A DNA stretch of 64,000 nucleotides from Alkalihalophilus marmarensis DSM 21297 (GCF_000474275.2 NZ_ATAE01000020.1:86205-150204); one strand, 5' to 3'. Positions 17,784 to 27,730 are shown, counted from the stretch's first letter. Numbers and translations are program-made. Notes: a model not told the origin generated them from the sequence alone.

Positions 17784-17955
17784 TGGTTTCCCCTCTTACT
17801 CTCTTTTTTCCATTCCTCCACTTTACTCCTATTTAATAATAGAAGCAATGAGAATGTTTCGCATGTAGAACTATTCTAGTTCTTTTTTATTCAGCAGCTA
17901 TCATCCTAGAAAAAATATCCAACTACATACCTACTGCTCGTTAGGAAAATAGCAT

Positions 17956-17991
17956 TAATTATTTCAATAACCGAAATAATTAGTATACTAA
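17956..17991 (+). promoter_or_regulatory. Two adjacent palindromes upstream of the LVIVD-repeat gene
   Basis: TAATTATTTC and GAAATAATTA are perfect inverted arms separated by 7 bp. They run into a second perfect palindrome, TTAGTATACTAA. They lie about 75-110 bp before the gene and look like overlapping operator sites of a dimeric regulator. The regulator is unknown. Confidence 0.45.
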
Positions 17992-18063
17992 TAAAGGTTT
18001 CTGCTTTAGTATATTGAATTGTGAAAAGGTGAAATAATCTAAAAATTATTGGAGGTTATTCGA

Positions 18064-19482
18064 TTGAAAAAAATGAGACATGTTGTTCTTAAATCTACAT
18101 TAGCAGGCGCTTTAGTATTATCGGCTGCAGCACCTGCAGTACTTGCACATGATGCACTAGATGAGTCTGGACTTCAAAAGGGTGAGCGTATCGTCTTCTC
18201 AAATGAAGAGTTAGCCACGCTAGGTGAGGCGAAAAATGAAGGGACAGGCAAAGTGTCAAGCTTACAAGAAGCAGCATCTGTACAAATCGAGAAAATTAAC
18301 GGAGATGCTCAAAACAATACCGCTGATGTGTATGCCCATAAAGGATTTGCTTATTTAGGAACACATACAGCTGGCGGTGCGAACGGCGGGGTTCGTGTTT
18401 TTGATATGAAAGATCCTTCCAACCCTGTTGAAGTAGCTGCATTTGCTCACGATGACGTCCCTGGTACATGGCAGGAGAAAGTGATTGTTAAATCAGTGAA
18501 TACACCAGAATTCAAAGGAGATCTTGCGGTTGTAAGTGTTCAGCAGCGGAACCGCAATGCCGACACTGCAGGAGGATTCTTGCTTTATGATGTAACCGAT
18601 CCATACAGCCCAGAAAAACTTGGATTCTATGAAGTGTATGATAATACAGCAGGTACACATGAGCTTTATTTAGCGACTCAAGGAAATCGCGCCCTAGTAT
18701 TCACTTCAAACCCGTATGCTGACTACTATAGTGGGGGTGAAGAAAAAGACTTCCAAATTATTGATGTCACTGATCCTGCAAACCCTGAAAAGTTGTGGGA
18801 GTTTGACCCTCGTGATCTTGCTGAAGTAGACGATTCCTTTAATGGATACCACTGGAACGCGCCGGACGGTAAAACTAGAGCAGTATTTAATCATTCAGTC
18901 ATTACAGACAATAATACACAATATGCATATGTGTCTATGTGGGATTTAGGAACGGTCATTTTCGATGTACGTGACCCTGAAAACCCTGTATACCTTGGGC
19001 GCACAGACTTCTCTTCTGAGCAGCAAGGTTCTGCTCACTCCGCTGCACTTGCTCGTGGCGGCAACGTCTTAATTGAAACAAGAGAAGTGTATGTTCCTGT
19101 ACGCGCGGGCTATGAAGAGTCTTATGGTTATACTCGTATTTTCGATGTGAAGGATAAGTCCAATCCAAAGCTTTTAAGTGAGTTCAAAACGGACTTAACG
19201 GAAAAAGTAGAAGATGGTACGACATTTGCTAATACTGTTCATGACCCTAAAGTCCAAGGAAATACGCTTTACTTAAGCCACTATGCTGGCGGCGTGTACA
19301 TGGTAGATATTTCAGACCCAGCTAACCCAGAGCAAATCGGTCAGTATGTACCAGATCAAGGCGATGTATGGGGCGTATTCGTTGACCGAAATTACGTACT
19401 AGCTTCTGATATGGGACAAGGATTAAAAGTTCTAGTTCGTGGAAATGGGCAGAATAATGGCGGTAATACACGTACTGAATAA
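18064..19482 (+). CDS. Secreted LVIVD-repeat beta-propeller protein
   Basis: About 472 residues. The Sec signal peptide ends near VLAHDA (about residue 30). The mature protein consists of repeated blades of the form VRVFDMKDPSNPVEV, LLYDVTDPYSPEKL, FQIIDVTDPANPEKL, VIFDVRDPENPVYL, TRIFDVKDKSNPKLL and VYMVDISDPANPEQI, that is, LVIVD repeats building a propeller. The family is extracellular or surface-bound, with no defined enzymatic role. TTG is chosen because GGAGG lies 8 bp before it; the longer TTG start overlaps that site. Palindromic operator-like sequences lie upstream. Confidence 0.82.
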   Translation: MKKMRHVVLKSTLAGALVLSAAAPAVLAHDALDESGLQKGERIVFSNEELATLGEAKNEGTGKVSSLQEAASVQIEKINGDAQNNTADVYAHKGFAYLGTHTAGGANGGVRVFDMKDPSNPVEVAAFAHDDVPGTWQEKVIVKSVNTPEFKGDLAVVSVQQRNRNADTAGGFLLYDVTDPYSPEKLGFYEVYDNTAGTHELYLATQGNRALVFTSNPYADYYSGGEEKDFQIIDVTDPANPEKLWEFDPRDLAEVDDSFNGYHWNAPDGKTRAVFNHSVITDNNTQYAYVSMWDLGTVIFDVRDPENPVYLGRTDFSSEQQGSAHSAALARGGNVLIETREVYVPVRAGYEESYGYTRIFDVKDKSNPKLLSEFKTDLTEKVEDGTTFANTVHDPKVQGNTLYLSHYAGGVYMVDISDPANPEQIGQYVPDQGDVWGVFVDRNYVLASDMGQGLKVLVRGNGQNNGGNTRTE

Positions 19483-19492
19483 CTGTAAAAAT

Positions 19493-19537
19493 AAATCCCG
19501 GTGGACAGCGACTAGCTGTGTCTACCGGGATTTTTTA
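19493..19537. terminator. Bidirectional terminator between LVIVD gene and cobT
   Basis: AAATCCCGGT and ACCGGGATTT arms close a loop that itself contains GACAGC/GCTGTGTC. T tracts lie on both strands. Confidence 0.85.
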
Positions 19538-19562
19538 TGGCGAGATCATTTTTGTGTGATAA

Positions 19563-20603
19563 TTATTTCGAGATACCAGCCGATTCAAAGGTAGCCATTT
19601 CACTCACCATTCTACATGCAGATTCAATAATTGAAAAAGCTACCGCAGCACCAGAACCTTCACCAAGCCTTAATCCCAAATTAACTAGCGGTTTCTTTTC
19701 GAGGGCTTCCACTGCTGTTAAGTGTCCTGGCTCAACCGACTGATGCCCGACAATCATGTACTCTGCACATACTGGTGCCATACGGACAGCAATCAGTGCT
19801 GCGACCGTGGAAATAAACCCATCTAAAATAATCGGAACGCGACGTTCAGCCGCAAACAGCATAGCTCCTGTCATGCCTGCAATCTCAAGACCCCCTAGCT
19901 TCCTCAAAATATCAATCGGATCTGCTGCATCCGCTTTTCTATTCTCGATTGACTGATTAATAATCTCTATTTTATGCTGCAGGCGTTCATTTGTGATACC
20001 CGTCCCATATCCAACTAAATCTTTAACGGGCTTGCCAGTCAATACAGCTAGGAGCGCACTGCTTGATGTTGTGTTGGCAATTCCCATTTCTCCAAGAATG
20101 ATGCTCTCAATGCCTTCTTCAATGAGTTTTTCAGCCTGCCTTCTTCCGACCGCAATGGCTTCAACTGCTTCGTCGTATGTCATCGCATCTTCTTCAAAGA
20201 AATTACGAGTGCCGTTTCGTACCTTATCCACAATTAACGCCTCATGCTCGATCTCTCCTGCTACACCAATATCTACAACCTTCAATGCAGCACCAATTTG
20301 TCTTGAAAATACATTAATCGCAGCTCCGCCGTTAAGAAAATTCATGACCATTTGCTCGGTCACTTCTTGCGGGAATGCAGAGACCCCCTCAGCGGCTATT
20401 CCATGGTCAGCCGCAAACACTAGAACGCCCGCAGGGGATACTTTAGGAAATGGATTATTTTTCATTTCGGCTAACTGAATCGCTAATTCTTCTAATCTTC
20501 CTAAGCTTCCTGGCGGTTTCGTTAAAGTGTTAATATAACCTGAAACCTGCTCGCCTAATTCTTTATTTAGTGCTGGGATTGTTGTTGGATGTATTGTATT
20601 CAT
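19563..20603 (-). CDS. cobT: CobT, nicotinate-nucleotide:dimethylbenzimidazole phosphoribosyltransferase
   Basis: 346 residues, normal length. It makes alpha-ribazole phosphate for the lower ligand of cobalamin. Landmarks are LTKPPGSLGRLEELA near residue 30, FAADHGIAAEGVSAFP near 67, ILGEMGIANTTS near 170 and LRLGEGSGAA near 314, whose Glu is the catalytic base. It starts at ATG behind GGAGAGGGG. No other cobalamin genes and no cobalamin riboswitch are nearby; the stop of the histidine kinase lies only about 60 bp upstream, so read-through from the two-component genes is possible. A lone cobT suggests lower-ligand salvage. Confidence 0.95.
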   Translation of the reverse strand: MNTIHPTTIPALNKELGEQVSGYINTLTKPPGSLGRLEELAIQLAEMKNNPFPKVSPAGVLVFAADHGIAAEGVSAFPQEVTEQMVMNFLNGGAAINVFSRQIGAALKVVDIGVAGEIEHEALIVDKVRNGTRNFFEEDAMTYDEAVEAIAVGRRQAEKLIEEGIESIILGEMGIANTTSSSALLAVLTGKPVKDLVGYGTGITNERLQHKIEIINQSIENRKADAADPIDILRKLGGLEIAGMTGAMLFAAERRVPIILDGFISTVAALIAVRMAPVCAEYMIVGHQSVEPGHLTAVEALEKKPLVNLGLRLGEGSGAAVAFSIIESACRMVSEMATFESAGISK

Positions 20604-20664
20604 GATATGCCCCTCTCCAATTGTATAAAAGACTCATATAATTGAAATATATCATAAAAGCGTT

Positions 20665-22050
20665 CTATTCAGCAGGAATTTCGATTATAAACGTTGTCCC
20701 CTCCCCCATTTTACTAGAAACGGAGATCAACCCGTGGTGGAGATGAATGATCTCTTTCGTAATGGCAAGACCTAAACCGCTGCCGCCAAGTTTAGTAGAA
20801 CGAGAAGAATCTACTCGGTAAAACCTTTCCCAAATGCGATCAAGATCTTTTTCAGGTATGCCTGTGCCATTATCGCGTATTTCAATCATACACCTCTGAC
20901 TTTCCCGAGTTAGAGCAACATTAATTTCTCCCCCAGGTTGAGTATGACGAATCGCATTAGATACAAGATTCATTACCGCCCTCTCAAACTGTCCTCTGTC
21001 AATAGCTACATACATATCATCATTAGCTGCATGAACCTTTAAATTTAGCTGTTTTGATTGGATGTCAAGCTTCAATTTTGTTTGTATTTGATCAAAAAAA
21101 CCTTTCAGATCCGTTCTTTCAACATCCAAATGGAATGAACCCTCTTCATATTTCATTAAATGAAAGAGATCTTGAACTAAATGCTCCATCCGGGAGGCTT
21201 CTTGATAAATAATGTTTGATTGCTCTTTGACTACAGGTGGTTCAAGCTGCTGATCTTTTAATAACGCGGAATAGCCCTTTATGTAAGTTAAGGGGGTTCT
21301 AAGATCATGAGAGATATTCGTTAAAAATTGCTGCCTTTCATCTCGATACTCTTTTAAACTTATAGCCATAATTGAAATATCGGAAAGCAATATGGAGACC
21401 TCATCTTTACTAGTCGATATAGGTACGTCTACATCTAATCGACCCGAGGCAATCTCTCTAGTTAGTTCTTGAGCCTTCATAATAGGATTGGTCAGCCGCT
21501 TTGATAAATAGAAACTTACGATGACAGCTAAACACATGGCAAGGAAACCTATGCCTAATGTTAATAAGAAGATATGTTTTCTCGTCTTCTCGAAGCTTCC
21601 AGTATCTTGATCAATAAACAAATACCCTCTTTCTCCATCTATTGTCGCAAAGGAAGTGTAAGACCAAGCATGAGGGATATGTTCTTCCATTGTGTCGATA
21701 AATTCAGTTTTGCTGTTCTGATGAATCTTCTTTGATATCCATAATTGGTAATTAGCTAAGACCTCATCAGAAAAATACCTCGAACTGTTGATGACTTGTA
21801 GTGATTCATCAAAAATAATGAATGTATTTTCTTCTTGCCCTGCCTCCATCATCATGACATGCGCTAAGGTTGTCTCATCAGAGTGCGCGCCTATTATTTC
21901 GGCATGAGAAAGCAGCCGGTTTTCCACGTCTTCTTGAAGTTGATGTTTATAATAGGACTTAGAAAAATGATAAAAAGATAGACTCATTACGATGATGACA
22001 AAAACAATAGAGAAGAAAATAGCTATTAATAATTTTGTAGCCAGCTTCAC
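20665..22050 (-). CDS. Membrane sensor histidine kinase
   Basis: 461 residues. TM1 about 7-28, extracytoplasmic sensor about 30-158, TM2 about 160-183, HAMP about 184-237, dimerisation helix with NISHDLRTPLTY (His near 248), and an HATPase domain with N, DNGTGIPE and GGSGLGLAI boxes. The start is GTG immediately after the stop of the response regulator gene with no spacer, so the two are coupled. The gene order (regulator first) and the neighbouring lipoproteins suggest a local regulon. The signal is unknown; a metal or envelope stimulus is a guess from the neighbours. Confidence 0.9.
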   Translation of the reverse strand: MKLATKLLIAIFFSIVFVIIVMSLSFYHFSKSYYKHQLQEDVENRLLSHAEIIGAHSDETTLAHVMMMEAGQEENTFIIFDESLQVINSSRYFSDEVLANYQLWISKKIHQNSKTEFIDTMEEHIPHAWSYTSFATIDGERGYLFIDQDTGSFEKTRKHIFLLTLGIGFLAMCLAVIVSFYLSKRLTNPIMKAQELTREIASGRLDVDVPISTSKDEVSILLSDISIMAISLKEYRDERQQFLTNISHDLRTPLTYIKGYSALLKDQQLEPPVVKEQSNIIYQEASRMEHLVQDLFHLMKYEEGSFHLDVERTDLKGFFDQIQTKLKLDIQSKQLNLKVHAANDDMYVAIDRGQFERAVMNLVSNAIRHTQPGGEINVALTRESQRCMIEIRDNGTGIPEKDLDRIWERFYRVDSSRSTKLGGSGLGLAITKEIIHLHHGLISVSSKMGEGTTFIIEIPAE

Positions 22051-22743
22051 CTAGTCCAGCTCCTCTAATGGCATTTTATACCCCACACCCCACACGGTTT
22101 CAATTAAGGGTCTTTCTATGCCAGCTTGTACTAACTTGTCTCGAATATGCTTGATATGGACATCTACATTTCGGTTGAAGCGTTCTTCTTCCTCTTCCCA
22201 TTCAAGTGTTAGGAGTTGATCTCTGGTATATACTCTTCCTGGATATTGAAAGAACCTAGAGAATAATTGATATTCTTTGTTTGTAAACGGGATGACTTGT
22301 TCATTATATGTGAAAATTCTTTGAGATGGGTTCCTATTAATTCCGAACCTGCTAATAATTGTATCTTTCTCAAATAAGTGTTCTGTTCTTTTGATAACTG
22401 ATTGAACTCTAGCCTTTAATTCTCTAGGCTCAAACGGTTTTGTGATAAAGTCATAAGCGCCAAGCTCAAGACCCTTAACAACAGCTTCTGTATCATCCAT
22501 AGCGGTAATTAAAATGACCGGAATTTCTTTTTGTAATTCATTTATGAGCTTCAAAAATTCAAAACCCGTCATCTCTGGCATCATAATATCTAATAAGATG
22601 AGGTGGATATCCTCCTTGTTTAAATAAAACTCTGCCTCAATGGCGCTTGATAACGTTCTAATATCATAGCTGCTTGATTGAATGCAGAGTTCAAGTAACT
22701 TTTGCATTTCCCTCTCATCATCAATAATTATTATTTTCTTCAT
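22051..22743 (-). CDS. OmpR/PhoB-type response regulator
   Basis: 230 residues. The receiver domain has the acidic pocket IIDDE, phospho-acceptor Asp52 in LLDIMMPEMTG and Lys102 in ITKPFEP. The C-terminal winged helix includes FTNKEYQLFSRFF and VDVHIKHIRDKL, ending VWGVGYKM. Translationally coupled to the kinase. Divergent from a small membrane protein, whose promoter region lies in the 150-bp gap and is a likely target. Confidence 0.92.
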   Translation of the reverse strand: MKKIIIIDDEREMQKLLELCIQSSSYDIRTLSSAIEAEFYLNKEDIHLILLDIMMPEMTGFEFLKLINELQKEIPVILITAMDDTEAVVKGLELGAYDFITKPFEPRELKARVQSVIKRTEHLFEKDTIISRFGINRNPSQRIFTYNEQVIPFTNKEYQLFSRFFQYPGRVYTRDQLLTLEWEEEEERFNRNVDVHIKHIRDKLVQAGIERPLIETVWGVGYKMPLEELD

Positions 22744-22893
22744 CTATTCTCACCAATCTCTTCTTTTCGTTTTTAGACATATTTATTAAGACAAACTAAT
22801 ACTAGTGTACAAACTACCTTTTGAATAAAGGGTTAATCGTTGTATTTACATAGTCCATAAATGTACATTTTGAAATAGAAGGGAGAATTCGTC

Positions 22894-23481
22894 ATGCAGT
22901 GGTATTTACTATGTCTCCTCGTCCTTTTACTGGCCATCATTGGTTTTATTGTCTTTGTTTATAAATCTTATTTATCAAATATGCTCGGAATGTGCGCAGC
23001 TATGGCAATTGGTATGATGATAGGACTTTCATCGGGTGTTGTCCTTGGAATATTATTTTCAGATGCCTTTTTTGAGACGACCATCATCAGCATGTTTATC
23101 GGCGCTTTAATAGGCGTTTTATTTGGCTATCCATTCTCACTTATTGCTGTAATGGACGGATTTATCTCAGGTTTAATGGGAGGTATGATGGGCACTATGC
23201 TTGCTGTGATGGTCCCAGTACAGCATCATTTGCCACTCACTCAAGTCATGCTGCTGCTTTTAGTCGGCACCCTGTTTATTCTTTATTTAGCACTGGCTCA
23301 AGAAATAAAAAACAACACCCAAAAGACCTTATCTCTCAAGACTATCTGGTATTTCTTATTCATTTGTGCAAGCTTTATCTGTATTCATTTTATCGAAGCT
23401 CCAAGTATCGCTCCAAATGAAGATCCCCATTCCAATCATCATCATGCTATAAAAACAACTGACCATTTAGATATCTTCTAA
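22894..23481 (+). CDS. Membrane protein with His-rich C-terminal tail
   Basis: 195 residues with about five to six hydrophobic helices rich in Met and Gly (ISGLMGGMMGTMLAVM). The polar tail contains HSNHHHAIKTTDH. The His tail and Met-rich helices could bind metal. The family is not recognised. It starts at ATG after AGAAGGGAG. Placed divergently from the response regulator and convergent with two lipoprotein genes, it probably belongs to the same regulon. Function unknown. Confidence 0.65.
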   Translation: MQWYLLCLLVLLLAIIGFIVFVYKSYLSNMLGMCAAMAIGMMIGLSSGVVLGILFSDAFFETTIISMFIGALIGVLFGYPFSLIAVMDGFISGLMGGMMGTMLAVMVPVQHHLPLTQVMLLLLVGTLFILYLALAQEIKNNTQKTLSLKTIWYFLFICASFICIHFIEAPSIAPNEDPHSNHHHAIKTTDHLDIF

Positions 23482-23488
23482 ATGGTCA
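23450..23488 (-). terminator. Terminator for the two lipoprotein genes
   Basis: Stem GACCATTTAG/CTAAATGGTC with a 7-nt loop. On the minus strand it is followed by a T-rich stretch. The end of the convergent plus-strand gene overlaps the stem. Confidence 0.7.
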
Positions 23489-23498
23489 GCTTAATGTT

Positions 23499-24395
23499 CT
23501 ACGGAAGAAATTTTCCATTTTCCGCTAATTGCGTCCAAGTGTCTCCAAAATCACTTGTATGATAGATCGCCTCTTGCATGGAACCTAAGATGATTTCATT
23601 ATCTTGGCCTGGATGTTGACTAATATAAGAAATCATATCATTTTCTAAAGTGAAATCGAGGGACTCCCATGTTTGTCCAAAATCTTTACTAAAATATAAC
23701 CCTTCTAATTCACCTACAAAGTAGGCCATTAATTCTTCGTTCTCCCCGTTTAATGATTCAAGTGCAGTCGCTGTAGAATTGCTCTCCATTTCTTCCCAGG
23801 TCTGACCGTTATCTAATGACATATACACTCCCTCTTCAGTACCAGCAAGTACATGACTAGGAAACTGAGGATGTGACGTTAAACTGTACGTGTGACCAAT
23901 TGGCTCTGGCAACCCTTCTGTTTCAACCTGTTCCCATGAATAACCACCATCTTCCGAGTGATAAAAGTGAGAGTTGTACGCATCTATAGCATAAACTTGG
24001 TTTGAGTCTCCTTTATTTGCATGAAGAAGATGAAAATCCACTTCTGGATAAAGAGCAATCGGTTCCCACGTTTCTCCTTGATCGGTACTTTTCATCACCC
24101 CAAGAGGATCTTCTAAATCTGACGAGTGACTCGGGTGACCACTTGAGAGCATTGTATTCTCATCCAGAATTGCAAGACCCATAAAATCATGTTTCTCTGC
24201 TTCTTTATTTACATCTATCCACTCCCCATCTGCATGCTTAATTAACCCGTGGTGAGTAGCAACATAAAAAGCATCTTCATTGTGAGCAAACTCGAGACCA
24301 TGGAGGTGAGAAAACTCTTCTACTTCACTTCCTGCAGTTTGACATCCGGCAAGGATACTTACAAAACCCGCTCCTAGTAACAACCATTTTTTCAT
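23499..24395 (-). CDS. BNR/Asp-box repeat lipoprotein (F510_1955 family glycosylhydrolase-like)
   Basis: 298 residues. The lipobox is SILAGC, lipidated at Cys18. The mature part is a beta-propeller with five Asp boxes: STDQGETW, SEDGGYSW, SLDNGQTW, SKDFGQTW and TSDFGDTW. An early HLHGLEF motif is typical of the family named F510_1955, annotated as glycosylhydrolase but without proven activity. The fold also occurs in sortilin and photosystem assembly proteins. It is probably co-transcribed with the upstream lipoprotein (17-bp gap). Surface binding or folding help is as likely as hydrolysis. Confidence 0.8.
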   Translation of the reverse strand: MKKWLLLGAGFVSILAGCQTAGSEVEEFSHLHGLEFAHNEDAFYVATHHGLIKHADGEWIDVNKEAEKHDFMGLAILDENTMLSSGHPSHSSDLEDPLGVMKSTDQGETWEPIALYPEVDFHLLHANKGDSNQVYAIDAYNSHFYHSEDGGYSWEQVETEGLPEPIGHTYSLTSHPQFPSHVLAGTEEGVYMSLDNGQTWEEMESNSTATALESLNGENEELMAYFVGELEGLYFSKDFGQTWESLDFTLENDMISYISQHPGQDNEIILGSMQEAIYHTSDFGDTWTQLAENGKFLP

Positions 24396-24412
24396 TTTAT
24401 TTCTCCTTTTGC

Positions 24413-25756
24413 TTAGTGTTGACCATGACCGTCTCCATCAGCTGAGACAATCTCTAATTTTTCATCTAATATTCCTTGTGTATTAAATGATATTGTATCA
24501 AAGGTACCTATCAGATATCCATGATTATAAGGTCCTTCTGTTGGATCTTCCTGAAATTCAGGCTTTATTTGAGCCAAATAATTGAAAAGATCTTGAGTAA
24601 GTTCTCCTTCATCGAGCCAGATCATTGGAGCATGTTTGCCTAAATGGGCAAATGGTGCCGCTGCAATGGCGAGCTCTGGTGAGGCAGTCGATGCAAACAC
24701 TAAACCGTGTCCTGGTTCTGTGATCCCCCACCCAAAACCAGTCTCCGTGTCTTTAAAAGAAGCCATTTCAATTGATTGACTGACCGCATTCTCACCTTCT
24801 ATACGTACAACATCACCATACTCTTCTAGTTCGCTTACTACAGTTTGATTAATAACTTTTTCGGGTCCTAACACATATATTTTTGCCGAACCTTCTCTTT
24901 GTGCTAAGGCTTCTTTTGTTTCTTCTGGAATCGTGTCGCTATTCACATACAAAAGTGATTCATTCATATGAGAAATCCAATTCGCTGCAGTGAGCGTATA
25001 TTCTTTTGCAGAGTCTTCCATCGAACCAATGATTACTGCCTCTTCTACAGTATCAATTGTTTTTGAAAACTCTTCTTCTACCATTTGTGCGAACGCCGCT
25101 GGGTTGTTCTCGTTAATCGTTTTCACTTCAAATGCAGTTAATTTACTTCGTTCAGACTCGCTAAGCTCCCCGACAGCTAATACTTCAATTCCTTCATTAT
25201 TACCTTTTGGATTTAGACGGTTTAATTCATCTAATACATCATCATTTATTTCCTCATCATAATAAAGAATAGGGCCGTCATTTGGATGATGTACTAAAGT
25301 TAAAGCAGCTAAAGAATACTGCCAATTATTAACTGGAGCTAAAATAACGGTGCCCGGTTGATTTTCCTCATGTGTAGAAGGCCAGATCATCTGAGATACA
25401 TGAATAGACAATGTTATCGGATTATCTTCATTTAACCTTGTAATATTTTTTGTGTTTGATACGAGTAACTGTTCGGTTGCAGCCTCGTTAAATGAATGGG
25501 GTTCGTCTGCATAATCCGTTTTTCCACCTTGATTATTATGACTTTGATGGGCATCTTCAGTGGAGTCGTCACTGTCCATTTGATCATGATCCATATCATC
25601 GTGATCCATTCCCTCATTTTCCATTTCTTCGTTCATATTCTCATCCATCTCTTGTTCCATAGCAGGCTCATGGTCCGTATGCGTTTCCTCGCTGCAGCCT
25701 GCTACAAATATGGAAGCACCTAATAAGGCAGATGCTAGAAAAGTTGCTTTTTTCAT
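24413..25756 (-). CDS. Lipoprotein with metal-binding-like arm and cell-wall-binding-repeat-2-like domain
   Basis: 447 residues from the preferred start, which has AGAGAGG 9 bp upstream; a longer TTG start is unlikely. The lipobox is FVAGC (Cys21). Residues 23-80 are very rich in Asp, Glu, Met and His (MDHDDMDHDQMDSDD), resembling copper or divalent-metal-binding arms. The rest has alternating strand/helix blocks such as PGTVILAPVNNWQYSLAAL and HGLVFASTASPELAIAAAP, which fit a cell wall-binding repeat 2 type domain. It precedes the Asp-box lipoprotein gene and lies beside the two-component system. Metal-related function is inferred. Confidence 0.68.
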   Translation of the reverse strand: MKKATFLASALLGASIFVAGCSEETHTDHEPAMEQEMDENMNEEMENEGMDHDDMDHDQMDSDDSTEDAHQSHNNQGGKTDYADEPHSFNEAATEQLLVSNTKNITRLNEDNPITLSIHVSQMIWPSTHEENQPGTVILAPVNNWQYSLAALTLVHHPNDGPILYYDEEINDDVLDELNRLNPKGNNEGIEVLAVGELSESERSKLTAFEVKTINENNPAAFAQMVEEEFSKTIDTVEEAVIIGSMEDSAKEYTLTAANWISHMNESLLYVNSDTIPEETKEALAQREGSAKIYVLGPEKVINQTVVSELEEYGDVVRIEGENAVSQSIEMASFKDTETGFGWGITEPGHGLVFASTASPELAIAAAPFAHLGKHAPMIWLDEGELTQDLFNYLAQIKPEFQEDPTEGPYNHGYLIGTFDTISFNTQGILDEKLEIVSADGDGHGQH

Positions 25757-25822
25757 TATTTTCATCCTCTCTAAGTAGTTGATTATAATGTACAAGATAA
25801 ATATTAAAATTTAATTAAGAAC

Positions 25823-25856
25823 GAAAAAAACACCTGAAGTTTTTCACTTCAGGTGC
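25823..25856 (-). terminator. Intrinsic terminator after hemAT
   Basis: Ten-base-pair stem CACCTGAAGT/ACTTCAGGTG, 5-nt loop, then seven T on the minus strand. Confidence 0.92.
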
Positions 25857-25862
25857 GTTCTG

Positions 25863-27173
25863 TTAGTCAAGATGATGCGTAATCATATTCAATTCATTAG
25901 CAGTTGTTGCAAGCTGATAGGCTGCATCATTAATCTCTTCAATAACATGAGCGATCTTCTTAATTTCTTGATCGACATTCCTGTTCTGTTCTTTCGTCGT
26001 TTCTGTTTGAGTGACAATACGGTCGAAAAATTCATTCGTACTAGATAAACCATTGGCACTATTTTTAACAAGTTCATCAATGGTCGACATATAGGACGAT
26101 ACAGAACCTATCCGTTCTTTTGTAGAGACGATTAAGCCAGACACTTCACTTACGGATGCTTTTGTCTGCTCAGCAAGCTTTCTGACTTCACTTGCTACAA
26201 CTGAAAAGCCTTTACCCATTTCTCCTGCACGTGCTGCCTCAATCGCTGCATTTAGTGCAAGCAAATTCGTTTGATCAGCAATCGATTGGACAAGCCCTAC
26301 AATATCATTAATTTTTTCTGAAACGTCTTTTAATAATTCCATTTCAGATGAAATTTTCTCCATGTATTGATCGACTTCTTTTACTTTTAAATACTGTTCT
26401 TGAAGCTTATCCTTTCCTTCTTTAGATAGGCTCTCCACTTGAGATGAGGCAGCTGTCCCCTCCGTGCTGTAACGATGCACATCCTCTGACTTTGCTTTCA
26501 ACTCGTCAATCGACGCACTCGTTTCCTCTGAGATCGCTGCAAGCTCTTCAGCAGTCGTATTCACTTTCAACTGAAGCTCGTGGCGTTCTTCAAGATCTTT
26601 CTGACGGTTACGCTCATTTTCATTTTCATAAGCCTCAAGTACGAGCTGCTGCTCAATATTTAAAATTTTGGATACAGAGAGCATTGCATCCAGACATTCA
26701 GAAGTATCCACCGCATGCTCTTTGATCATCACTGCAATCGATGTATACAAATCTTGAAATGCACACATATACCATTTTGGTTCTAAACCAATCTTAACGT
26801 GAACATGAGCAATTCGATTTCGCTGCTCTACATACGCTGCATCCATTTTCCCAGCGAACATTTCCTCAATATGTCTGTTCAATGTTTTCTTTAACCGGTC
26901 TACTGAACTGTGATCTTCAATAATCGTTGTAAGTGCAGGATTTTGATAGAGATTTTTATAAAAATTATCGACAATCTCTTCAATATGCTCATGAATAAGC
27001 GGTTGGATTGCTTTAATTCGAACTAAATCTTCTTTTGTTAAATGAATCATTTTTAATTGGAGTGCCACTTCTGGTGATACATCTAGCACTACATCATCAT
27101 AGGTAAGTGTATCCATTTCTTCTAATAATTCAGATTGCTTTTTACGTTGTTTAAATAACAGCTTCAACGTCAT
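25863..27173 (-). CDS. hemAT: HemAT-type globin-coupled aerotaxis transducer
   Basis: 436 residues, soluble. The N-terminal globin-coupled sensor domain is about 25-180, with the haem-proximal His in [13 protein letters not shown] (about His125). A short linker leads to the methyl-accepting signalling domain with the hairpin tip [20 protein letters not shown], in part, and [16 protein letters not shown]. It senses oxygen and signals to CheA. There are no membrane segments, in line with HemAT. Monocistronic with a strong terminator. No clear sigma-D promoter was seen upstream. Confidence 0.93.
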   Translation of the reverse strand: MTLKLLFKQRKKQSELLEEMDTLTYDDVVLDVSPEVALQLKMIHLTKEDLVRIKAIQPLIHEHIEEIVDNFYKNLYQNPALTTIIEDHSSVDRLKKTLNRHIEEMFAGKMDAAYVEQRNRIAHVHVKIGLEPKWYMCAFQDLYTSIAVMIKEHAVDTSECLDAMLSVSKILNIEQQLVLEAYENENERNRQKDLEERHELQLKVNTTAEELAAISEETSASIDELKAKSEDVHRYSTEGTAASSQVESLSKEGKDKLQEQYLKVKEVDQYMEKISSEMELLKDVSEKINDIVGLVQSIADQTNLLALNAAIEAARAGEMGKGFSVVASEVRKLAEQTKASVSEVSGLIVSTKERIGSVSSYMSTIDELVKNSANGLSSTNEFFDRIVTQTETTKEQNRNVDQEIKKIAHVIEEINDAAYQLATTANELNMITHHLD

Positions 27174-27480
27174 TCTCTCCCCTTATCACCCTTTTTTATA
27201 TACATACCCTCATAAACATATAACAGACATTTTTCACAATACATTAGACCTAAACTTCATTCATCTTACACCATTCTTATCCATTTGGAAATAAGTCTTT
27301 TTATTATTTGCGGATTAATAGAGTATTTGGATAGAGCAGGGTTAACTAAAGGGGGTTAGAAGGGATTAACTGCCCTAACAGAAAGTGTGCCGGGTTATTG
27401 ATGTGTAATTATTATGCAAAGTGATGTGGTTATAGCTTCAAAACTTTAAGTGCCTTAAACACGGTTTTTAGCATAGTTTT

Positions 27481-27600
27481 CGCTCCTGAAATATGCTTCG
27501 CTTTTCGCGGTGAGCTGCTGTGCTTCCTCGGGCTATACCCCTGTGGGATCTCAGCCCTGCTCTAGGCACCGCAGAAGTCTACGCATATTTCATCCGCTGG
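27481..27600 (+). repeat. Structured repeat, subtype B
   Basis: The ends GAAATATGC and GCATATTTC are inverted. A lower stem CGCGGTG/CACCGC and the core CCTCGGGCTATACCCCTGTG are present. It is the reverse complement of the copies near 37.6 and 63.9 kb. Together with subtype A about 130 bp downstream it forms a composite element in the gap between hemAT and the acyl-CoA operon. The remainder of this roughly 780-bp gap is AT-rich without recognisable genes. Confidence 0.85.
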
Positions 27601-27730
27601 GGTGTTGCTTTATGTAATTATTGTGTGGAGAGATTTAGTTATGGAGAAGTTCAAATTATATTAAAGCAGACATCCTTGAGTTGATTGTAAGGATTACTTA
27701 ACAGCTACTTAATAAAATGGGAGCATTATA

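Noticed and set aside
19993..20478. 161-codon plus-strand ORF inside cobT
   Set aside because: Antisense of a fully conserved cobT; no ribosome site and no recognisable protein.
20604..20664. Cobalamin riboswitch before cobT
   Set aside because: Only about 60 AT-rich bases, far too short for the aptamer.
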